64,000 bases of DNA from Embleya sp045207655. GTDB taxonomy: Bacteria > Actinomycetota > Actinomycetes > Streptomycetales > Streptomycetaceae. Position numbers and translations under genes: made by a program. The stretch is taken from the NCBI RefSeq assembly GCF_045207655.1, contig NZ_CP108784.1, forward strand, positions 5,828,001 to 5,892,000, given 5' to 3'. This document shows positions 16,849 to 26,533 of this stretch, piece after piece; the stretch's first letter is position 1; the number at the start of each line of letters is the position of its first letter. The notes below the pieces were generated by a model. It made no database searches and was not told the origin of the DNA. It saw nothing but the letters and a program-made list of their open reading frames with translations.

Positions 16849-16944
16849 GGCCTTCGCGTCGACCGCTCGCGGTGCTCGGCCGCCATGCCCCGGCTCTGGT
16901 CGCGGCACGCTTCGGCCGGCGCGTGTGAACGAGGGAGCAGGCCC

Positions 16945-19275
16945 ATGCAACCGACCCCCACTTCGCGCTACACCCGGGCCAGGGACGACCTCCTGGCCGA
17001 TCCCGCCGGTCCCACCGGCGCGGCCCGCCGACAGGCGCTGGGCGCGCTGTCGGATCGCTGGCTGACCGAGCTGTTCACCGGCGCGGGCGCGCCCGCACAG
17101 GGCGTCTCGCTGGTCGCGGTCGGCGGCTACGGCCGGCGCGAGTTGTCCCCCGGCAGCGACCTGGACGTGGTGCTGCTGCACGAGGGCCGGCGCGGGGTCG
17201 GCGAACTCGCCGACGCGATCTGGTACCCGGTGTGGGACGCCGGCGTCGCCCTGGACCACTCGGTGCGCACCCCCGACGAGGCCCGCCGGGCCGCCGCCGA
17301 GGACCTGCGGGTGCAGACCGGCCTGCTCGACATCCGGCACATCACCGGCGACGCCGACCTGACCGCCGCGCTGCGCACGTCGATGTTCACCGCGTGGCGC
17401 GCGGCCGCGGTCAAGCGGCTGCCCGAACTGCTCGCGGCCTGCCGAGAGCGCGCCGAGCGGCACGGTGAGGTCGCCTTCCTGCTCGAACCCGACCTCAAGG
17501 AGGCCCGGGGCGGCCTGCGCGACGCCACCGCGCTGCGGGCGATCTCGGCCTCGTGGATCGCGGACGCGCCGCACGAGGAGGTGGACACCGCGCGGGCCAC
17601 GCTGCTGGACGTGCGGGACGCGCTGCACCTGGTCACCGGACGCGGCTCGGACCGGCTGCTGCTCCAGGAGCAGGACGCGGTCGCCCGGCGGCTGGGGCTG
17701 CTGGACGCGGACACGCTGCTGCGCCGGGTCTCCGAGGCGGCGCGGGCGCTGACCTACGCGGGCGACGTGACCTGGCGTGAGGTCTCCCGGGTGCTCGCGG
17801 CGCGCGAGGCGGGCTCGGGGGTGCGTCGGTTGCGCCGGGCCCGGGCCGGGGTGTCCGCGCGCACGCCGCTGGCCGAGGGCGTGGTCGAGTACGCCGGCGA
17901 GGCGGTGCTGGCCCAGGCCGCGCAGCCGGCCCGGGACCCGGTGCTGCTGCTGCGCGCCGCCGCGGCCGCCGCGCAGGCCGGCCTGCCGCTGTCCCGGCAC
18001 ACCGTGGACCGGCTGGACCTCGAGTGCCCGCCGCTGGCCGATCCGTGGCCGCCCGCCGCGCGCGAGGCGTTCGTGGCACTGCTCGGCGCCGGGCGGGACG
18101 TGTTGCCGGTCTGGGAGGCGCTGGAGTCCAAGCGGCTGATCACCCGACTGCTGCCGGACTGGGAACGGGTGCGCTGTCGCCCGCAGCGCAACGCGGTACA
18201 CCGCTTCACCGTCGACCGGCACCTGATCGAGACCGCGGTCGAGGCCGCCGCGCACACCCGGCGGGTGGCCCGGCCCGACCTGCTGCTGGTGGCCGCGCTG
18301 CTGCACGACATCGGCAAGGGCTGGCCGGGAGACCACAGCGTGAGCGGCGAGGTGATCGCGCGGGAGGCGGCCGCGCGGATGGGCTTCGCCAAGGACGACG
18401 TGGACGTGCTGGGCACCCTGGTGCGCCACCACCTGCTGCTGGTGGACACCGCGACCCGGCGCGACCTGGACGATCCGACCACGGTGGCGGCGTTCGCCGA
18501 GGCGGTGGGCGGCGTGGAAACCCTCGAACTGCTCCACGCGCTCACCGAGGCCGACGCCGCCGCCACCGGACCCGCCGCGTGGAGCGAGTGGCGGGACGCC
18601 CTGGTCCGGGACCTCGTCGCCCGGACCAGGGCGGTGTTCGCCGGCCGACCGGCCCCGGCGGCGCCCGAGCGGACCGTCACCGCCGACGTACCGGGCGAAC
18701 TCCCGGTGGTCCGCCTGGAACCGCTGCCCTTCGGCGCGGAGGTGACCATCGCGGCGGCCGACCGGGTCGGCCTGATGGCGCTCGCCGCCGGCGTGCTGGC
18801 CCTGCACCGGCTCACCGTGCGCTCGGCCGCGATCGACGTGGTCGACGAGCTGGGCATCACGGTGTGGACGGTGGAGACCGAGTTCGGCCGGCTGCCCGAC
18901 CCGGCCGCGCTGCGCGAGGACGTGCGCAAGGCCCTGGCCGGCGGCCTGGACGTGGCCGCCCGGCTGGCCAAGCGCGAGGCCGCGTACCCGCCTCGGCGCG
19001 GCACCACCCGGGCGCCCGCCCGGGTGGAGGTGATCGCGGACGCGTCCGAGAGCGCGACCGTCCTGGAGGTGCGCGCGCACGACAGCCCCGGACTGCTGCA
19101 CCGGATCGGCAAGGCGCTCGCCGAGGCCCGGGTGAGTGTGCGTCAGGCCCGGGTGGGCACCCACGGCGCGGAAGCCGTGGACGCCTTCTACGTGGTCGCC
19201 CCGAACGGCCGGCCGCTGGCCGCCGGCGAGGCCCGGAGCCTGGCCAGGACGTTGGAGAAGGCGCTGGCCGGGTGA
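16945..19275 (+). CDS. glnD: PII nucleotidyltransferase GlnD
   Basis: 776-residue bifunctional enzyme that modifies and demodifies PII. ATG 16945 has GAGGGAG upstream. The nucleotidyltransferase domain shows GGYGRRELSPGSDLD near residue 60; the central HD phosphohydrolase domain has the AALLHDIGKGWPGDHS motif near residue 450; two ACT domains close the protein (one begins VRAHDSPGLLHRIGKAL). In Streptomyces the homologue adenylylates GlnK Tyr51. It is third in the nitrogen set, about 150 bases after glnK with a hairpin between. Confidence 0.96.
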   Translation: MQPTPTSRYTRARDDLLADPAGPTGAARRQALGALSDRWLTELFTGAGAPAQGVSLVAVGGYGRRELSPGSDLDVVLLHEGRRGVGELADAIWYPVWDAGVALDHSVRTPDEARRAAAEDLRVQTGLLDIRHITGDADLTAALRTSMFTAWRAAAVKRLPELLAACRERAERHGEVAFLLEPDLKEARGGLRDATALRAISASWIADAPHEEVDTARATLLDVRDALHLVTGRGSDRLLLQEQDAVARRLGLLDADTLLRRVSEAARALTYAGDVTWREVSRVLAAREAGSGVRRLRRARAGVSARTPLAEGVVEYAGEAVLAQAAQPARDPVLLLRAAAAAAQAGLPLSRHTVDRLDLECPPLADPWPPAAREAFVALLGAGRDVLPVWEALESKRLITRLLPDWERVRCRPQRNAVHRFTVDRHLIETAVEAAAHTRRVARPDLLLVAALLHDIGKGWPGDHSVSGEVIAREAAARMGFAKDDVDVLGTLVRHHLLLVDTATRRDLDDPTTVAAFAEAVGGVETLELLHALTEADAAATGPAAWSEWRDALVRDLVARTRAVFAGRPAPAAPERTVTADVPGELPVVRLEPLPFGAEVTIAAADRVGLMALAAGVLALHRLTVRSAAIDVVDELGITVWTVETEFGRLPDPAALREDVRKALAGGLDVAARLAKREAAYPPRRGTTRAPARVEVIADASESATVLEVRAHDSPGLLHRIGKALAEARVSVRQARVGTHGAEAVDAFYVVAPNGRPLAAGEARSLARTLEKALAG

Positions 19276-19409
19276 GCGGCGAGGCGGCGCGGGGCGTCGC
19301 TCCCGGGGCCGGCGGGCCAAGCCCGGACGCGTGCCCCCGCCACGACCGCTCGGCGGGCGGTTAGGCTGGGCCCGACACCACCCGTATCTGACGAAGGACC
19401 TCTGCCGAC

Positions 19410-20975
19410 GTGTTCGACACTCTCTCCGACCGCCTCGCAGCGACCTTCAAGAACCTTCGCGGCAAGGGGCGGCTCTCCGAAGCCGACATCGACGCCACCG
19501 CGCGCGAGATCCGCGTCGCCCTCCTCGAGGCCGACGTGGCCCTCCCGGTGGTCCGCGAGTTCATCGGACGCGTCAAGGAGCGCGCCCGGGGCGCCGAGGT
19601 GTCGGGTGCGCTCAACCCGGCCCAGCAGATCGTCAAGATCGTCAACGAGGAGCTCGTCGGGATCCTCGGCGGCGAGACCCGGCGACTGCGCTTCGCCAAG
19701 ACCGGCCCCACGGTGATCATGCTCGCCGGCCTCCAGGGCGCGGGCAAGACCACCCTGGCGGGCAAGCTCGGCAAGTGGCTCAAGGAGCAGAAGCACCAGC
19801 CGCTCCTGGTGGCCTGCGACCTGCAGCGCCCGAACGCGGTCAACCAGCTCTCCGTGGTCGCCCAGCGGGCCGGTGTCGCGGTCTACGCGCCCGAGCCCGG
19901 CAACGGCGTCGGCGACCCGGTCAAGGTCGCCCGCGACTCGATCGAGTTCGCCAAGACCAAGCAGTACGACGTGGTCGTGGTCGACACCGCCGGTCGCCTG
20001 GGCATCGACGCCGAGATGATGCGGCAGGCCGCGGACATCCGGGACGCGGTCAAGCCGGACGAGATCCTGTTCGTCGTCGACGCGATGATCGGCCAGGACG
20101 CGGTGGTCACCGCGCAGGCCTTCCTCGACGGCGTCGGCTTCGACGGCGTGGTGCTCTCCAAGCTCGACGGCGACGCGCGCGGTGGCGCGGCCCTGTCGGT
20201 CGCGTCGGTGACCGGCCGGCAGATCATGTTCGCCTCCAGCGGCGAGAAGCTCGACGAGTTCGACGCCTTCCACCCGGACCGGATGGCCTCGCGCATCCTG
20301 GGCATGGGCGACATGCTCAGCCTGATCGAGATGGCCGAGGCCAAGTACGACCAGGACCTCGCGCTCAAGGCCGCCGAGAAGCTGCACGGCGGCGGCAACA
20401 ACTTCACGCTGGAGGACTTCCTCCAGCAGATGGAGCAGGTCAAGAAGCTCGGCTCGATCTCCAAGCTGCTCGGCATGCTGCCGGGCATGGGCGCGATGAA
20501 GGACCAGATCGACAACATCGACGACCGCGACCTGGACCGGGTCGCGGCGATCATCAAGTCGATGACGCCGGCCGAGCGGGCCGACGTGAAGATCCTCAAC
20601 GGCTCGCGCCGGGCCCGGATCGCCAAGGGCGCCGGTACCGAGGTCAACGCGGTCAACAATCTGATCGAGCGGTTCGTCGAGGCCCGCAAGATGATGGGCC
20701 AGATGGCCAAGGGCGGCGGCATGCCGGGCATGCCCGGGATGCCGGGCATGGGCGGCGGCGCCGGCAAGAAGAAGGGCAAGGCGCCCAAGCAGGCCAAGGG
20801 CAAGCGCCAGTCGGGCAACCCGATGAAGCGCAAGCAGGAGGCGGCGGCCGAGGCGGCCCGGCGCGAGGAGCGCGCGGCGAACCCGTTCGGCCTGCCGGCC
20901 GGCGGCGCGGGCGGCGCGGCCGACTTCGAACTGCCCGAGGAGTTCAAGAACTTCCTGCCCCCGGGCCAGAAGTAG
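19410..20975 (+). CDS. ffh: Signal recognition particle protein Ffh
   Basis: 521-residue SRP54 GTPase that binds 4.5S RNA and signal sequences and delivers ribosomes to FtsY. It starts at GTG 19410 (MFDTLSDRL). N domain, then G domain with GLQGAGKTT, DTAGR and LSKLDGDARGG; the M domain follows, ending with a Met/Gly-rich stretch (repeats of MPGMPG) and a Lys-rich basic tail. The Actinobacteria-typical C-terminal extension ends EFKNFLPPGQK. A -10-like TAGGCT lies near 19362, upstream of the start. A terminator hairpin follows. Confidence 0.97.
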   Translation: MFDTLSDRLAATFKNLRGKGRLSEADIDATAREIRVALLEADVALPVVREFIGRVKERARGAEVSGALNPAQQIVKIVNEELVGILGGETRRLRFAKTGPTVIMLAGLQGAGKTTLAGKLGKWLKEQKHQPLLVACDLQRPNAVNQLSVVAQRAGVAVYAPEPGNGVGDPVKVARDSIEFAKTKQYDVVVVDTAGRLGIDAEMMRQAADIRDAVKPDEILFVVDAMIGQDAVVTAQAFLDGVGFDGVVLSKLDGDARGGAALSVASVTGRQIMFASSGEKLDEFDAFHPDRMASRILGMGDMLSLIEMAEAKYDQDLALKAAEKLHGGGNNFTLEDFLQQMEQVKKLGSISKLLGMLPGMGAMKDQIDNIDDRDLDRVAAIIKSMTPAERADVKILNGSRRARIAKGAGTEVNAVNNLIERFVEARKMMGQMAKGGGMPGMPGMPGMGGGAGKKKGKAPKQAKGKRQSGNPMKRKQEAAAEAARREERAANPFGLPAGGAGGAADFELPEEFKNFLPPGQK

Positions 20976-20993
20976 GCTCGGAGGAGACGCGGG

Positions 20994-21032
20994 CCGACCG
21001 TGCCCCGGGGGTTCGCCCGGGGAAACGGTCGG
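20994..21032 (+). terminator. Terminator after ffh
   Basis: CCGACCGT and ACGGTCGG enclose CCCCGGG/CCCGGGG: a two-part stem of about 15 bp, starting 18 bases after the ffh stop. It ends 22 bases before the start of the next gene. Confidence 0.75.
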
Positions 21033-21054
21033 CGAGGACGAGAAGGGGACGCGG

Positions 21055-21618
21055 GTGGTCGGGACGCCGGAGCTGTACACCGTGCCCGGCTGCCGGGTGG
21101 GCATCCGGGCGCCGCGGGTGTCGGACGCGGCGGCGTCCGCCGAGGCGATCCGCCGCTCCGAGCACATCGCGCGCTGGAACCCGTCCGACCCGGACGACCT
21201 GCCGGACCTGATCCGCCGGCAGAGCGACACCTTCCGCACCTTCCTCGCGGTGGACATCGCCGACCGGGCGCTCGCCGGCCGGATCAACGTGTCGAACATC
21301 GTGCGCTCGCGGTTTTGCAACGCCTCGCTCGGCTACGACGCCTACACGCCGTACGCGGGCACCGGGCGGATGACCGAGGCGCTCGCCCTGGTGATCGACC
21401 GGGTGTTCGCCGCGGACGGCTTCGGGCTGCACCGGTTGGAGATCAACGTCCAGCCGGGGAACGAGAATTCGATCGCGCTGGCGCGGCGGATGGGCTTTCG
21501 CTACGAGGGCTTCACGCCGCGCATGCTCTTTCTCAACGACGCGTGGCGCGACCACGAACGGTTCGCGCTGACCGCGGAGGAATGGCCCGGGGCGGAGAAG
21601 ACCATTCTTCCCTCGTAG
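21055..21618 (+). CDS. GNAT family N-acetyltransferase (RimJ-like)
   Basis: 187-residue cytoplasmic acetyltransferase of the RimJ/RimL branch, which acetylates protein N-termini or small amines with acetyl-CoA. It starts at GTG 21055, with AGAAGGGG upstream. Recognisable parts are the N-terminal RIRAPRVSDA-type strand, the acetyl-CoA binding region (PYAGTGRMTEAL, replacing the usual GxGxA-type loop), the HRLEINVQPGNENSIALARRMGF core that is the hallmark of the family, and YEGFTPRMLFLNDAWRDHERFAL. The target is unknown. Situated between ffh and an alkylsulfatase-like gene without an operon link. Confidence 0.88.
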   Translation: MVGTPELYTVPGCRVGIRAPRVSDAAASAEAIRRSEHIARWNPSDPDDLPDLIRRQSDTFRTFLAVDIADRALAGRINVSNIVRSRFCNASLGYDAYTPYAGTGRMTEALALVIDRVFAADGFGLHRLEINVQPGNENSIALARRMGFRYEGFTPRMLFLNDAWRDHERFALTAEEWPGAEKTILPS

Positions 21619-21644
21619 GGCCGGACGTGGCAGGCTGCCCGCCC

Positions 21645-23363
21645 ATGACGTACGAGGTCGAGCCTGCCGTTCATCCCGAACTCGCCGCCCACACCGCGCA
21701 CTTCGCCAAGCGGGTGTACACCGTGGCCGAGCATGTACACGTCGCCGTGGGCTGGTCCTCGGCCAACGCGACCGTGATCGAGGGCCCGGGCGGCCTGGTG
21801 GTGGTCGACACCGGCAGCGGCGCGGACCTGGCCGCGGTGATCGAGGCGGAGGTACGCCCGCATCTGGACGATCCGCGAGCTCCGGTCCGGGCCGTGGTGG
21901 TCACCCACCACCACCCCGATCACGTCAACGGGCTGAGCCACTGGGCCGCGACGCCGGACGTGGACGTGTACGCGCACCGGACCTTCCTGGCCGCGCTGAC
22001 CGACCAGTCCGGGCCCGCGCTGCACATCATGGGCCTGCGCTCGGTGTACTCGCTGGGCAACCTGCTCGGCCCCTCGGACACCGAGGGCGTCAACGACGCG
22101 GTCGGCCCGCACGCGGGGGTCGGCACACCGTCGTTCGTGATGCCCACGGTGCTGGTGGGAGACGAGTTGGAGACCGAGGTCGCGGGGGTGCGGCTGCGGT
22201 TGTTCCACAACCCCGGCGAGACCGACGACGCGATCAGCGTGTACCTCCCGGACAGCGACGTCCTGCTGTGCGGCGACACCATCCAGGGGCCGACCCTGCC
22301 GAACATCCACACCCTGCGCGGTTGCCGCTACCGCGACCCGATGCAATGGGTGCGCAGCATCGACGCGCTGCGCGCCCACCGGGCCGCGCACCTGATCCCC
22401 AGCCACGGGCAACCGGTGTCCGGCGCGGCGAAGGTCGCCGAGGTGCTGGGCGTGGAGCGGGACTGCATCCAGTACATCCACGACCAGACCGTGCGCCGGA
22501 TGAACGAGGGGCTGACCCCGGACGAGTTGGCCGAGACCGTCGAACTGCCCGAGCACCTGGCCTCGTACGCGCCGTACGCGCGGGAGTACTACGGCACGGT
22601 CAAGCACACCGTGCGGCAGATCTTCTTCGGTTATCTGGGCTGGTTCGGCGGCGACCCGGTGGATCTGGATCCGCTGCCCCGCGCGGAATACGCGCGCCGG
22701 ACGGTGGAGTTGATGGGCGGCCGGGAGCGGGTGCTGGCGGCGGCGGGGCAGGCCTACACGGCGGGCGAGTACCAGTGGGCGGCCGAGTTGGCCACGCACC
22801 TGACCCGGATCGACCGCGAGGACGCGGACGCGCGCTCGGTCAAGGCCGCCGCGTTTCGCCGGCTGGGCTACGCGCAGCTCAACATCAACTGGCGGAACTG
22901 GTACCTGACCAGCGCGGACGAACTGGAGGACCGGATCCAGCCGATTCTGCCGCTGATCAACTTCGCGGCGATCTTCGCGCCCCGGGACCTGGTCGCCCGG
23001 ATCCCGGCGGCCTGGCTGATCGAGTTGTACACGACCCGGCTGCGGGCCGAGGAGGCGCTGGAGGTGGACGCCGTGCTGGGCTGGCGGGTCCGCGGCGGCG
23101 TGCACGGCGAGGAGGAGGTCGCGCTGCACATCCACCGGGGCGTCGCCCGCTTCCTGCGCGAGATCCCGGCGGATGCCGAGGTGGTCCTCGAACTCCCGCG
23201 TGAGACCGTGGAGTCCCTGCACCTGGGTCGCACCGACCTGCGCGGCGCGCTGGCCGGCGGGGACGCCACGACCACCACCGGCACACCCGAGCGGGCGGCC
23301 GCCCTGCTCGACCTCTTCGACCCGGCCCAACCGAAGAAGCCCACCGAGCTCACGCTGCGCTGA
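21645..23363 (+). CDS. Alkyl/aryl-sulfatase-like metallo-beta-lactamase-fold hydrolase
   Basis: 572-residue protein from ATG 21645. The N-terminal metallo-beta-lactamase fold carries the zinc motif THHHPDH (residues 87-93) and a second metal region LCGDTIQGPT; a middle helical region (RVLAAAGQAYTAGEYQWAAELATHL) corresponds to the alkylsulfatase dimerisation domain, and the C-terminal 120 residues resemble the SCP2-like domain. This three-part build is that of SdsA1-type sulfatases, which cleave alkyl sulfates to alcohol and sulfate. There is no signal peptide, unlike secreted SdsA1, so an intracellular role or another substrate is likely. The frame continues open upstream but the family start fits here. 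Confidence 0.88.
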   Translation: MTYEVEPAVHPELAAHTAHFAKRVYTVAEHVHVAVGWSSANATVIEGPGGLVVVDTGSGADLAAVIEAEVRPHLDDPRAPVRAVVVTHHHPDHVNGLSHWAATPDVDVYAHRTFLAALTDQSGPALHIMGLRSVYSLGNLLGPSDTEGVNDAVGPHAGVGTPSFVMPTVLVGDELETEVAGVRLRLFHNPGETDDAISVYLPDSDVLLCGDTIQGPTLPNIHTLRGCRYRDPMQWVRSIDALRAHRAAHLIPSHGQPVSGAAKVAEVLGVERDCIQYIHDQTVRRMNEGLTPDELAETVELPEHLASYAPYAREYYGTVKHTVRQIFFGYLGWFGGDPVDLDPLPRAEYARRTVELMGGRERVLAAAGQAYTAGEYQWAAELATHLTRIDREDADARSVKAAAFRRLGYAQLNINWRNWYLTSADELEDRIQPILPLINFAAIFAPRDLVARIPAAWLIELYTTRLRAEEALEVDAVLGWRVRGGVHGEEEVALHIHRGVARFLREIPADAEVVLELPRETVESLHLGRTDLRGALAGGDATTTTGTPERAAALLDLFDPAQPKKPTELTLR

Positions 23364-23568
23364 ACCCGGCCCGATTCTCGGCGCGCACGGTGTACGTACG
23401 ATGCGCGTCGAGTACGCGGGCGCCCTCATCCGTGCGGTGTGCCTGCGTGGCGGGGTCGGTTCGGCAACGATTGGGTGCAGCCGCGCACGCGGGGTGTGGC
23501 GTGCGTGGGATCTTGCCCGCGGCCGTCGGGTGGGATCGGCGGCCGGAGTCGATGACGGGGGAACCCCA

Positions 23569-25881
23569 GTGGACGCATTGCGCACCGACGATCCGCGTCG
23601 GGTGGGACCGTTTCGGTTGCTCGGCCGGCTCGGGAGCGGCGGCATGGGGCAGGTGTACCTCGGCCGCGGGCCCGCCGGGCGGACCGTGGCGGTCAAGCGG
23701 GTGCGGGTCGAACTCCTGGACGACGAGGACGCGTTCCGGCAGCGATTCGCCCGCGAGGTGGAGGCCGCGAGTCGGGTGCGGGGCGCGTTCACCGCGCCGG
23801 TCGTGGCCGCCGACGCGTACGCCGAGGTGCCGTGGCTGGCCACCGCGTACATCCCCGGGATGGCGCTCGGCGAGGCGGTCGGCACGTTCGGCCCGCTGCC
23901 CGCGCACACGCTCGCCGCGGTGGCCCGCGGTCTGGCCGACGCGCTGGTCGCGATGCACGCGGTGGGCCTGGTGCACCGGGATCTGAAGCCCGCGAACGTG
24001 CTGCTCGCGGTCGACGGCCCGATCGTGATCGACTTCGGCATCGCGCTGCTGGACGGGGCGACCGCGCTGACCCGCACCGGGCACACACTCGGCACGCTCG
24101 GGTTCATGTCGCCCGAGCAGTTCGAGCGGGCCGATGTCGGGCCGGCCAGCGACGTCTTCTCCTACGGGGCGGTGCTCGCCTACGCGGCCACCGGACGACT
24201 GCCGTTCGGATCCGGGCCCTGGCCGGTCCTGTTGGCCAACCTGACCGGCCGCGATCCGGACCTGGAGGACGCCCCGGAGGCGTTCCTGCCGCTGTTGCAA
24301 GCCTGCCTGGACAAGGATCCGAACCGCCGACCGACGCCCACCGGGGCCCGCGCGCTGGTGCCGACCGGGACGGACGAGGACCTGCCGGGCGGCTGGTTGC
24401 CGGCGCCGCTCGCGCACGCGCTGCTGCGGATCGCGGGGCGCGCGCTGGACGCCGAGGGCACGCCGGATTCGCCGCCCGCCGAGGACTTCGCCGACTCGGT
24501 GGGCCGGGAGACGGCCGGCCCGGCGGCCGAGGGGACCGCGGACCCGGCGGGCGCGGGGCTCGTCGGCCCGGCGGTCGAGGACACCGGCGACTCCGTCGGC
24601 TTCTCCGTCGGCTTCGGGCCGAGCCGACTCGGCGCCGAGCCGGCTCGGGACGCGGTGCCGCGGGACGCGACGGACGAGGCGCTCGGCGCGGCGGCGGGCG
24701 AGGCGGCGGGCGTGGCCGAGCCGGCCGCTCCGCGCGCTTCGCGTGCGCTCGGTGCGGCACGGGGCGGAAGCCATCGACTGCCACCGACCCGCCCGCGATA
24801 CGCGGTGGCGGTCGCGGTGGCCGTCGCGGTCGCGCTGACGGCCGGGCTGCTGGTGTGGCGCGAGTTCGGGGGCGGCGCGCAGAGCACCGCGAACACGCCC
24901 ACCGCGTTCCGGATCGGCCTGCTGCTGCCCGACGATCGGGCCGCGGCGAGTGTGCGACCGGCGTTCGAGGCGCGGATCCGACAGCTGTGTCCCCGCTGCG
25001 CGGTGCGGTTCGAGCACGCCCGCCGGCGGCCGGACGTGCAGCGCGCGCAGATCGACGCGATGATCTCGGCCGGCGTCCGGGTGCTGGTGCTGGGCCCGGT
25101 GGACCCCAAGGACACGGCGTCGGCGGTGGCCAGGGCCCGGGAACACGACATCCCGGTGGTCTCCTTCGACAAGTTGGCCGCCGGTCCCGTGGCCGGGCAC
25201 GTCTCGTTCGACTTCCGGGCGGTGGGCCTACTCCAGGCGCAGGCGCTGCTCGACGCGGTGCGCGCGGCGGGCGGACCGCGACGGGGCTCGATCGTGATGC
25301 TCAACGGCCGCGCGGGGGACCGGGCCGGGAGCGAGATCAAGCGTGGCGCACACGCCGTGCTCGACGGCGAGGTGACGATCGGGCGCGAGTACGACCTCGA
25401 GGATCCCGGCGGGAACCGGGCCCAGCAACTGATCGCGGACGCGCTGACCGCGCTCGGCGGGCCGACCCAGGTGATCGGGGTCTACGCGGCGGACGACACG
25501 ATGGCCGCGGGCGTGCTCCGCGGCCTGACCGCCGCCGGTGTCGCCCCACCCGTGCCGCTGACCGGACAGGATCCGGACCCGGCCACGGTGCGCCGGATCA
25601 TCGCCGGCACCCAGACCGTCTCGGTGCTCAAGCCCGGCGGGCCGGAGGCCGAGGCCGCCGCCGAGATGGCGATCACGCTGGGCCGGGGCGAAGCGTTGTC
25701 GCGCGTGGACGCCACCCGCGACAACGGCACGACCCAGGTGCCGACGGTGGCCCTCGCGCCGGTCGCGCTGACCCGGGCCAACCTCAAGGAGATGTTGCCC
25801 CTGCTCGCCGGCACGGTGGATCCGCGCGAGGTGTGCACGGCCGAACTCGCGGCGGAGTGCGCCCGACTCGGGCTCGGCTGA
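23569..25881 (+). CDS. Transmembrane Ser/Thr protein kinase with periplasmic-binding-protein sensor domain
   Basis: 770 residues from GTG 23569 (GGGGGAA upstream). Residues 14-265 form a complete Hanks-type kinase: GSGGMGQVY loop, Lys43 in VAVK, Glu64, HRDLKPAN (136-143), DFG (155-157), SPEQ. A low-complexity Ala/Gly/Asp-rich linker (about 290-405) leads to one membrane span (411-430, YAVAVAVAVA). Outside, residues 447-770 read like a type 1 sugar-binding protein of the XylF/RbsB kind (FRIGLLLPDD, VLGPVDPKDTASAVARA, HDIPVVSFDK, GVYAADDTMAAGVL, ending LAAECARLGLG). The likely job is to sense an external small molecule and phosphorylate cytoplasmic targets. Usual PASTA or beta-propeller sensors are absent. 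Confidence 0.9.
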   Translation: MDALRTDDPRRVGPFRLLGRLGSGGMGQVYLGRGPAGRTVAVKRVRVELLDDEDAFRQRFAREVEAASRVRGAFTAPVVAADAYAEVPWLATAYIPGMALGEAVGTFGPLPAHTLAAVARGLADALVAMHAVGLVHRDLKPANVLLAVDGPIVIDFGIALLDGATALTRTGHTLGTLGFMSPEQFERADVGPASDVFSYGAVLAYAATGRLPFGSGPWPVLLANLTGRDPDLEDAPEAFLPLLQACLDKDPNRRPTPTGARALVPTGTDEDLPGGWLPAPLAHALLRIAGRALDAEGTPDSPPAEDFADSVGRETAGPAAEGTADPAGAGLVGPAVEDTGDSVGFSVGFGPSRLGAEPARDAVPRDATDEALGAAAGEAAGVAEPAAPRASRALGAARGGSHRLPPTRPRYAVAVAVAVAVALTAGLLVWREFGGGAQSTANTPTAFRIGLLLPDDRAAASVRPAFEARIRQLCPRCAVRFEHARRRPDVQRAQIDAMISAGVRVLVLGPVDPKDTASAVARAREHDIPVVSFDKLAAGPVAGHVSFDFRAVGLLQAQALLDAVRAAGGPRRGSIVMLNGRAGDRAGSEIKRGAHAVLDGEVTIGREYDLEDPGGNRAQQLIADALTALGGPTQVIGVYAADDTMAAGVLRGLTAAGVAPPVPLTGQDPDPATVRRIIAGTQTVSVLKPGGPEAEAAAEMAITLGRGEALSRVDATRDNGTTQVPTVALAPVALTRANLKEMLPLLAGTVDPREVCTAELAAECARLGLG

Positions 25882-25966
25882 GGCGCGCGCCGCGGTCGGC
25901 GGGGCGAGCGGCACGGCCGCCCGCGTTGGACGATAACGACGGCCGGGGTCGGTCGTTGATCGGGGC

Positions 25967-26503
25967 ATGACTACTTCTCGACGGTTGCTCGGTGCCCTGA
26001 TGGCGGGTTTCTGCGCGATTGCGTTGCCGAGCGGGGCGTGGCCGGCCGGGGCGACGCTGCTCGGCGAGTCGGCGGTCGGGCCGGATCCGGCCCGACCGTG
26101 GGTGTTGCGCGAGGGGCCGATGGCCGTGTCGCCGAAGGACTTCGACTTCCTGTGCCGGGTGATCGCCCCGGCACCTCGACAGATCACCCTGCGGCTGTTC
26201 CCCGATGTGATCGTCAAGGTCGTGGAGGACGCCGTGGAGATCGACGACGAGGGCACCGCGATGTGGTCCGGGCACGTCCTGGACGCCCCCGCGAGCCCGA
26301 CCAACTTCGCGGTCACCGGCACCTGCCCGGGCGGCCCGGTGTCGGTGGCCGGCGCGGTGGACATCGGCGACCTCACCTACGCGCTCACCCCGGGCACGTT
26401 CGGCACCAACACGGTGCACGTCGAGGAGATCGCCCGCTGGGCCATCCCGATCGACGGGAAGCCCACCCACGCGGCCGGCAGGGGCATCCCGGCACCGCGA
26501 TGA
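25967..26503 (+). CDS. Small secreted protein, propeptide-like module, function unknown
   Basis: 178 residues from ATG 25967. The first 27 form a Sec signal peptide (TTSRRLLGALMAGFCAIAL, cleavage near GAWPAGA). The mature part is beta-rich with a pattern (FPDVIVKVVEDAVEI, WSGHVLDA, FAVTGTCPGGPVSVAGAVDIG, YALTPGTFGTNTVHVEEI) that reminds me of the N-terminal propeptide of secreted reprolysin-like metallopeptidases of actinomycetes, but no HExxH catalytic domain follows; the gene ends 85 bases before a convergent proS. It could be an inhibitor, a remnant, or unrelated. The ribosome site is weak, so the start is less sure. Confidence 0.65.
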   Translation: MTTSRRLLGALMAGFCAIALPSGAWPAGATLLGESAVGPDPARPWVLREGPMAVSPKDFDFLCRVIAPAPRQITLRLFPDVIVKVVEDAVEIDDEGTAMWSGHVLDAPASPTNFAVTGTCPGGPVSVAGAVDIGDLTYALTPGTFGTNTVHVEEIARWAIPIDGKPTHAAGRGIPAPR

Positions 26504-26533
26504 GATCCGCGGGCGAGGCGGTACCCGCATGCG

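Noticed and set aside
20700..20760. Repeat of Met-Pro-Gly codons in ffh considered as a slippage or frameshift site
   Set aside because: Met/Gly-rich M-domain ends are normal for SRP54 and the frame is intact.
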